Assembly: GCA_007922305.1 (NCBI GenBank)
Contig: ML677364.1
Coordinates: 14,055,624-14,119,623, forward strand
Source of the DNA: Dermatemys mawii
Lineage: Eukaryota; Chordata; Testudines; Dermatemydidae
Reading direction: 5' to 3'
Length of the DNA: 64,000 nt
The notes beneath the pieces were generated by a model. That model worked only from the letters and a program-made list of their open reading frames with translations, was not told the DNA's origin and searched no databases. Shown piece by piece: positions 58,571 to 64,000 of this stretch (the stretch's first letter is position 1; every line of letters begins with the position of its first letter). Position numbers and translations under genes: made by a program.

Positions 58571-59233
58571 TGTGACGGAATCAGACCAGAAGGATATAGG
58601 AGAGTGCTGGAAGGCAGGTATATCAGCCTCAGGATGTGCAGGTCCTTGTTCCCTGGATAGCCAAACAAAGGCTACTCCAGACCAATCAAGACACCTGGGG
58701 CCAATTAAGAACCTTCTAGAAAGGAGTAGAAACAGCTAGCCTAATTGGGACACCTGAAGCCAATCAGGGACTGGCTGAATCCAGATAAAAACCTCCCAGT
58801 TAGTCAGGTGGGCTGTGGGTGTCAGGAGCTGTGGAAGGAGGTTGTGCTGTTGGTGAGACTGAGTGGTGGACAACATATCATCCAGAAGCAAGGAGGCCCT
58901 GAGGTAAGGGTGAAGTGGAATTTGAAGAAGCAGGGACTGCTGTGGGGAAGTAGCCCAGGGAATTGAATTGTGTTTTGTGGATAAAAGGTCAGCCATCTTA
59001 GCTGATACTATTAGGGTCCTTGGGCTGGAGCCCAGAGTAGAGGGCAGGCCCAGGCTCCCCCCCATTTTTCCACCTTCCACACTGGCCTGTGATGAAGGTA
59101 ACTCACTAGGTGGTGACTCTTGCCAACTATACTGAGAAAGGGAGGTCACTCTGGGGCCTAGATGAGTTTCTGAGGCCCCTAAATCTGCCAGGAAGTGCAG
59201 GACCCACAAGTACAAACTTGGAGCTTTGTCACA
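58571..59233 (+). mobile_element. Probable solo LTR inserted in a GT microsatellite
   Basis: Starts TGTGACGGAATCAGACCAGA and ends GAGCTTTGTCACA, so it has TG...CA borders with inverted TGTGAC/GTCACA. It has internal CCAATCA and CCAATTA boxes, an AGATAAAAACC TATA-like site at about 58783, and GTAGCCCAGGGAATTG and CAGAGTAGAGGGCAGGCCC blocks I recall from a turtle LTR family. GTGTGT flanks both sides, but the host is a GT repeat, so the duplication is only suggestive. Confidence 0.6.
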
Positions 59234-61640
59234 GTGTGTATCTGACTCTTCTCATAGATTATCATATATTTATAATGTTATTTATTACACTGAATATTTC
59301 TAAAGATGATAAATTTATATTTAAAAGTGGGCATAATTTACTGATTAGGTAGTTGCAACTTCTGTGCTAAAGAGGATTTTTAGGGGCTTATCTGATTCAT
59401 AATTCTGTAACTTTGTTCTCTGAGATACTTGAGGTGTATGTAACACTTGAGAAGGGGTTTTTTTTTTTAGAATCCAGCAGATCTGAGGAATGCCTAGAAA
59501 ATTTCCTGAAAGTATGACTTGTCCATGTGAGTTATTCTGATGATTTAATTCTGTAATATGTGACATATACAACCAAGGAAACATCACTAGATATCGTGAA
59601 AGTGGGCCAAATGCTATTCTTTTTTTTACACTGGTGTAAATGAGGAACACATCCACTGAATTCAGTAGAATTATTTCCTATTATACATTGATGTAAGTCA
59701 GTTCATATTCTGATCTAGTGTTTTATTGCAGAAAATCCATTTAACTTCCTTCTAATAGGACATCAGGAAAAATCTCTGTTTTTCTAATAACTATATATAC
59801 AGATAGACCAGACTGAGGAACATATACATCTTAAGACCACTAGAAATTTGCAGATATATCCACAGCCATTCTCATAGGCTAAGAAGATTAGAAACACTAG
59901 TTAAGTGTTTTGAGATACTTGGGTGACAATTGCCACAGCAGTTTATAGTATTTATTATTATTTTATTATTGCAAACATATTTCAATGTAAAGGAACATGT
60001 GACTGGCAACAATGGAAGTTTTGCTGGATTTCCACTGTGGCAGTTATCAACAAAAGCAAAGATCTTTAAATTTACTTAGGCCTTCCATTGCAGTCTTGGA
60101 AATCTGTAGCTGTTTTTACTCAAGTGACTGCATTAGTATTTCCAGAGCATTAGCTAAGTAGTGACTCGGTGTTTCCACAGTGAAAACTGAAATACTTATT
60201 AACACCAAATCACAGTGTATTTAATAGTGGTAGTGCTGGATAAATTAGCTATTGGAGAGTAGCTTCTCCAAACACATTTGCTCAGTTCAGCTCCCCACTT
60301 GATTTATAGTAGCGCCCTCTTGATGCAGCTACATTTATCGAGGAAAACATCCAAACTTCTTGAGACTTATGGAATTCATTCAGTTTTCCTTCAGGACTTA
60401 AAGGATTCCAAATTTTTCAAATGGTTACACCTCTCTCTTTTTATTCCCTGTACATTGTATGAGACAGCACACAGCATGCTTGCAATACACAATAACCTTC
60501 TTGTAAAGAAATTGTTCTGATTCATCAGCTCTACCATTGGCTCACTGAGGTGTGAAAGAAACAGGCAGAAAAACTGCACCATTGCAATTATTGTTTGAGT
60601 GTTGGATTCAAACATACTCTTTTTAAATTACAATAAAAGGCAGAAAAGATCCCATGAATTAATTTAATGTTTTTCCCCATCTACAAGATTAGTGCAAAGA
60701 TTTCTTGTTATGCCTAATGGAAAAAAAATACCCTGACATATATCTTCATAGTCAACATTTACTTGCACAGACCCTAGTTTATATTCATCATAAATATTTG
60801 TATAAGGACCTGCTTCAACAGTTATATTCATTAAATAAGAATAGAAATGCACACATCAGAAGAATTCAGAAGCAGAAGATCACTGTCAGGAAACAGCTGA
60901 AGAACAATTAAGCAAGCATGCTTCTCCTTTGGTTATAGTAATTAGTTCCACAAAAGCAGAAGAAAAAGGCTGTTGACTGACACCCTTTTACTGCTTCTAT
61001 CACTTACAGTAAGAGCTGGGTTCTGCACTGTGTAGTTGAGGACAATCATTCATATAGATGCAAAGTAAGGAGCAGGACAAGCAGCACAGAGGCACCTGAG
61101 CTTGCTTTATTGAGTGCTCCTGTATGGCTGCTAGTTTATTCATGCTTAATAGCAGGAGTATGGTGTGTGGTTTAGAGCCTCATTTGCATGCTGAGTGTGT
61201 TTTCATTAAATCTCATTTAACAATTAGTCTTTTATTCATACATTACATAAATCTACAGTCACAGGAACCAGAGCCTGCTATTAGCTTCAATTTTTTTATG
61301 CTCAGAACTTATAGACCTGCTATTTCATCCACTTCAGCCATCCAATGTCTTTCCACAACAATAACAGCAACTATATGTGCTGAGCCTTGGACTTATACTG
61401 GTGCCCCAGCTGGAGAATTTATGTTCCTGAGAACTCAGATCCCTTTTTTAGCCCTTTGCCGTGCATTTTCACTAGTTAACGCGAGTGATCTACACACATT
61501 ACATGTCTTGTGTCAGCACAGCATGAGTTAGGCTGACCACGCTGCAACATAACACTCAAGTTGCTGTTCTTGAGAGTAAGAAAACATGACTAAACACAAT
61601 TTAGGATGTCGTGAAGATAATAAAAATTATGCTTAGCTTT
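59234..61640. other. AT-rich DNA, no gene recognised
   Basis: A 135-codon plus-strand ORF at 61124-61531 has no recognisable domain. The block at about 60980-61260 is repeat-free with ATTAAA/TTAAC-rich motifs and may be conserved non-coding DNA; this is speculative. Confidence 0.3.
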
Positions 61641-61648
61641 TTACCATG

Positions 61649-62334
61649 TGTAGCGGGGTGGTAACCTGCTCCGACCCTGAACAGGTTAAAAGCAGCCCAG
61701 CAGAGGGCTGCACCTTGAGAAAGCAGTGGATGGTGTGGTTGGCCACAGCTGTAGCCAGCCCAAACAGGGCCCAGCTAGCCCTTATAAGAGGGCAGTGGGC
61801 CAGGAGCACAAACAGTCTTCTTCTGGCTGAGTGGGTGTAGGGGGTGGATCTAGCTACCTGGGAAGCCTAAGGGTACCTAGAGTGAGGCAGGGCTGGGGAA
61901 AGGCCAGAGGAGCAGGGGAGCTCCAGGCTGGCAACTCCCCAGGCTGCAGGGCCTGGTCCTAGGCCCATAGAGGTACTGAGTTGCAGATAAACGCGGCAGG
62001 GCAAAAAAGAAAAAAAGCCCTTGCTTGTGATGAGTGGCTCTTACTGGGGCAGACTGCAGTGTGAGTGGGAGCTTGATGATGACTGGCTGTAGCCCAGACT
62101 GAGGCAAGGTGGGGATTAGAGAGTTGGGGGTTCCCCAGGAAGGAGAGACCCAGACAGTGAAGGGGAACTGCCAGGGGGCAGCATCCCAGGTAAGAGGACA
62201 CTGGGGTCAGGGAGGGACATGGGGCTAGCAGACAGCGAGACACCAGCCTGCAGAGGGCGCTCTGGAAGCCGAAAGAACTAATTCCCGGATGACCAGCAGG
62301 AGGCTCCGCAGGGATGGGTCACTGCCCCGCTACG
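61649..62334 (+). mobile_element. Solo LTR, 686 bp, with 5-bp target duplication
   Basis: Begins TGTAGCGGGGTGGT and ends CACTGCCCCGCTACG, giving inverted GTAGCGGGG/CCCCGCTAC ends. Flanked by CCATG at 61644-61648 and 62335-62339. A TATA-like CCCTTATAAGAGG lies at about 61780. The last base pair departs from the usual ...CA end by one change. No internal coding region, so it is a solo LTR from recombination. Confidence 0.75.
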
Positions 62335-62340
62335 CCATGT

Positions 62341-62505
62341 TTTTCATCTATAGGCCTCCAAGTGCTTTACAAGGGAGAGTAAGTGCCATTGTCCCCAGTT
62401 AAGAGATGGGGATAATAAGATGAAGTAACTTTCACAAACTTACACACAGCTCAGGTCTCCTGACTTCCAGCCCAGTGCCCCATTCACTAAGCCTTAGTAC
62501 TTAGT
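62341..62505 (+). repeat. MIR-like SINE 3' portion
   Basis: AAGTGCTTTACAAGGGAGAG, ATTGTCCCCAGTTAAGAGAT, GGGGATAATAAGATGAAGTA and AGGTCTCCTGACTTCCAGCC. Recognised by order; diverged. Confidence 0.45.
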
Positions 62506-63184
62506 ACCGAGGAATAGACCTGAGCAAATAAGTGATTTGTTCAGTCCCCAAACAGAAAAAAAAAAACCCATTCTGTACAAACCAAAAGTTTTCATTTTTT
62601 CTTGCTAAAACAAAACACCAAAATAATTTCATTTCAACCTCGTTTAGCCCCCTTCATTCTAAGCCTTACCACTGTGCCCCCTGAGGTTCTTCACTCCCCC
62701 TTTCCTAGACCTGCAGAGCTGAAGTAACATTCCCTTCCCAAGCTGCAGCATCAGCTTCAGGGGCTCTTCAGCCCCCTCTGTCCCTCCCAAGTCACGTGCT
62801 GGGAAGGGAGCAGAAACAATGTCCCGTCCATGTTTCTCATAGGAGCAGAAGGGAGCAAAGTTGTGCTGAGCTGCTGGGCTCTTTGCTCCTTTTTCCCCAT
62901 CTTCTCCTTTGAGAATGGCAAGTCAAGGGGAAAGACATTTTCAGCTTCCAACAGGGCTGAACTTCAGGGGGAGGCTGGATTATTTCCCGACAAAGAACTC
63001 CAGCCCTCTCTGAAGTCCTGTCACTCACGAGAAAATGGTGAGCATTGGAAAGACTGCAGTACTTAGCTATAATTAGTTATCTGGTAACAAATGGGAACTT
63101 TAGCTTGGAATCCTATGTTTCTTATAGAATTATGTAATATAATTTCATGAAAACAACAATTAAAAAAATACCCAAGCTGATGAC
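62506..63184. other. No gene recognised
   Basis: A TTTTG/CAAAA-rich block at 62550-62640 resembles 38790-39075. Opposed ORFs at 62757-63066 lack coding support. Confidence 0.35.
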
Positions 63185-63187
63185 TAA

Positions 63188-63860
63188 GGGTATGGTTACA
63201 CTTACAAGATTATAGCGCTATAGGTTATAGCGGTCCCCTTATACAGGAATATGTATAGCGCTATTGTATGTCCACACTCAGATGCTCCTGCGGTATAGCA
63301 TGGCCACATTTGGGGCACTTAATGCGGCATTAAGAGCAGCGCATTAGGGCAGGTATCCCAGCATTCAGCTGGGTGCAACGTGCTTTTTAAACGAGGGGGG
63401 TGAGGGGGGACGCGTTGTGTGTATGCAGAGGGAGAGAGACAGTGGTTTTTCCGTTTTTCTGAAAGCCTGTCAGTGAGCCTCCGTTCACAGAAGGCTTTGT
63501 TTTCACACAGGCTCCCTCCTTAAACATTTGCATTGCTTATCTGCCGAGATAAGAAAGAAACTCTAAAGAGGTACTTCCGCATTCCTCCAGCCGAGTTCAA
63601 AACAAAGGGAAGAGACGTCAATTGCCTTAAATGGCTCTAGGCATCTCCAGAGATTACTTGTAGCGCAGTGGGTGTCCACATCCTTGCTGTAGCGCTACAG
63701 CAGCTGCGCTACAGCCCTTATTCCCCATGCGGAGGTGGATTAATAGCGCTATAACTCAGCAGTTATAGCGCTCTACGTGCCTTGCCAGTGTGGACGGGGA
63801 GGAGGTTATAGCGCTCGTGGGGGCTTTATAGCACTATAAAGTGCCAGTGTAACCATGGCC
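63188..63860. mobile_element. PIF/Harbinger-type non-autonomous element, 673 bp
   Basis: Left end GGGTATGGTTACACTTACAA, right end complementary to GGCCATGGTTACACTGGCAC, with TAA on both sides (63185-63187 and 63861-63863). Subterminal regions are packed with the palindrome TATAGCGCTATA and partial copies on both sides. No nuclease or Myb-like ORF, so it would rely on transposase from elsewhere. Confidence 0.8.
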
Positions 63861-64000
63861 TAAAAGTTTGTTCTATTCCAGTTCTTAAAACTCAGTCAGC
63901 CAACAAAGCACTTAATGAGGATTTGATCTTTATCATAAACAGTAGAAAATTTACCATCAGACATTTGTCTGAATTTTAGTTCTAGTCCTACACATATTCC

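Noticed and set aside
61124..61531. 135-aa plus-strand ORF
   Set aside because: No recognisable motif, no exon borders; composition fits random AT-rich DNA.

Overview
The window looks like vertebrate nuclear DNA from a sauropsid, most likely a turtle. The reasons are the many CR1 LINE copies with the TATGATTCTATGA-type 3' tail, abundant hAT and PIF/Harbinger miniature elements, a hairpin repeat I recognise as Penelope-like, MIR-type SINEs, and one multi-exon gene with GT-AG introns. Base composition is AT-rich, introns are long, and there is no operon structure. A 10-N assembly gap lies inside a GAAA microsatellite at 42997-43006. Species assignment is inference.

The only gene I can support well is a BTB-BACK-Kelch (Kelch-like) gene on the + strand. 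It has four coding exons (15960-16041, 16636-16714, 17573-17800, 20578-22024) joining into one 611-codon frame, with poly(A) signals about 0.6-0.7 kb past the stop. A CCAAT/TATA-like block near 14.75 kb is a possible promoter. Two minus-strand stretches (1905-2184 and 52860-53103) look like isolated coding exons of genes I cannot name. A coding-like, stop-interrupted block lies at 5958-6357.

Layout: 0-10 kb holds dispersed repeats, a 1.07-kb hAT element with a GC-rich minisatellite, a 0.76-kb hAT element, and a CR1 copy split by a hAT MITE and a Tc1/mariner-like element. 10.5-14.4 kb holds decayed SINE/tRNA-like modules and a Ty3/Gypsy pol remnant split by a Penelope-type hairpin. 14.7-22.8 kb is the Kelch-like gene. 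23-26.2 kb is a non-LTR retrotransposon (endonuclease plus reverse transcriptase) split by a probable solo LTR. 26.5-27.9 kb is CR1. 30.1-32.7 kb is the most notable element: a 2.55-kb DNA transposon with CACTA/CACTG ends and TAA target duplications, carrying a 560-codon single-frame transposase-like ORF broken only by three stops. 33-64 kb has no convincing gene apart from the 52.9-53.1 kb candidate exon. It contains two more Penelope-type hairpins, four PIF/Harbinger-like MITEs, two probable solo LTRs with target duplications (58571-59233, 61649-62334), LTR-like repeats, MIRs, microsatellites and possible conserved non-coding blocks.

Target-site duplications visible for many insertions give a relative order of events. 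They are more reliable than family names, which are from memory and could not be checked against a repeat library.
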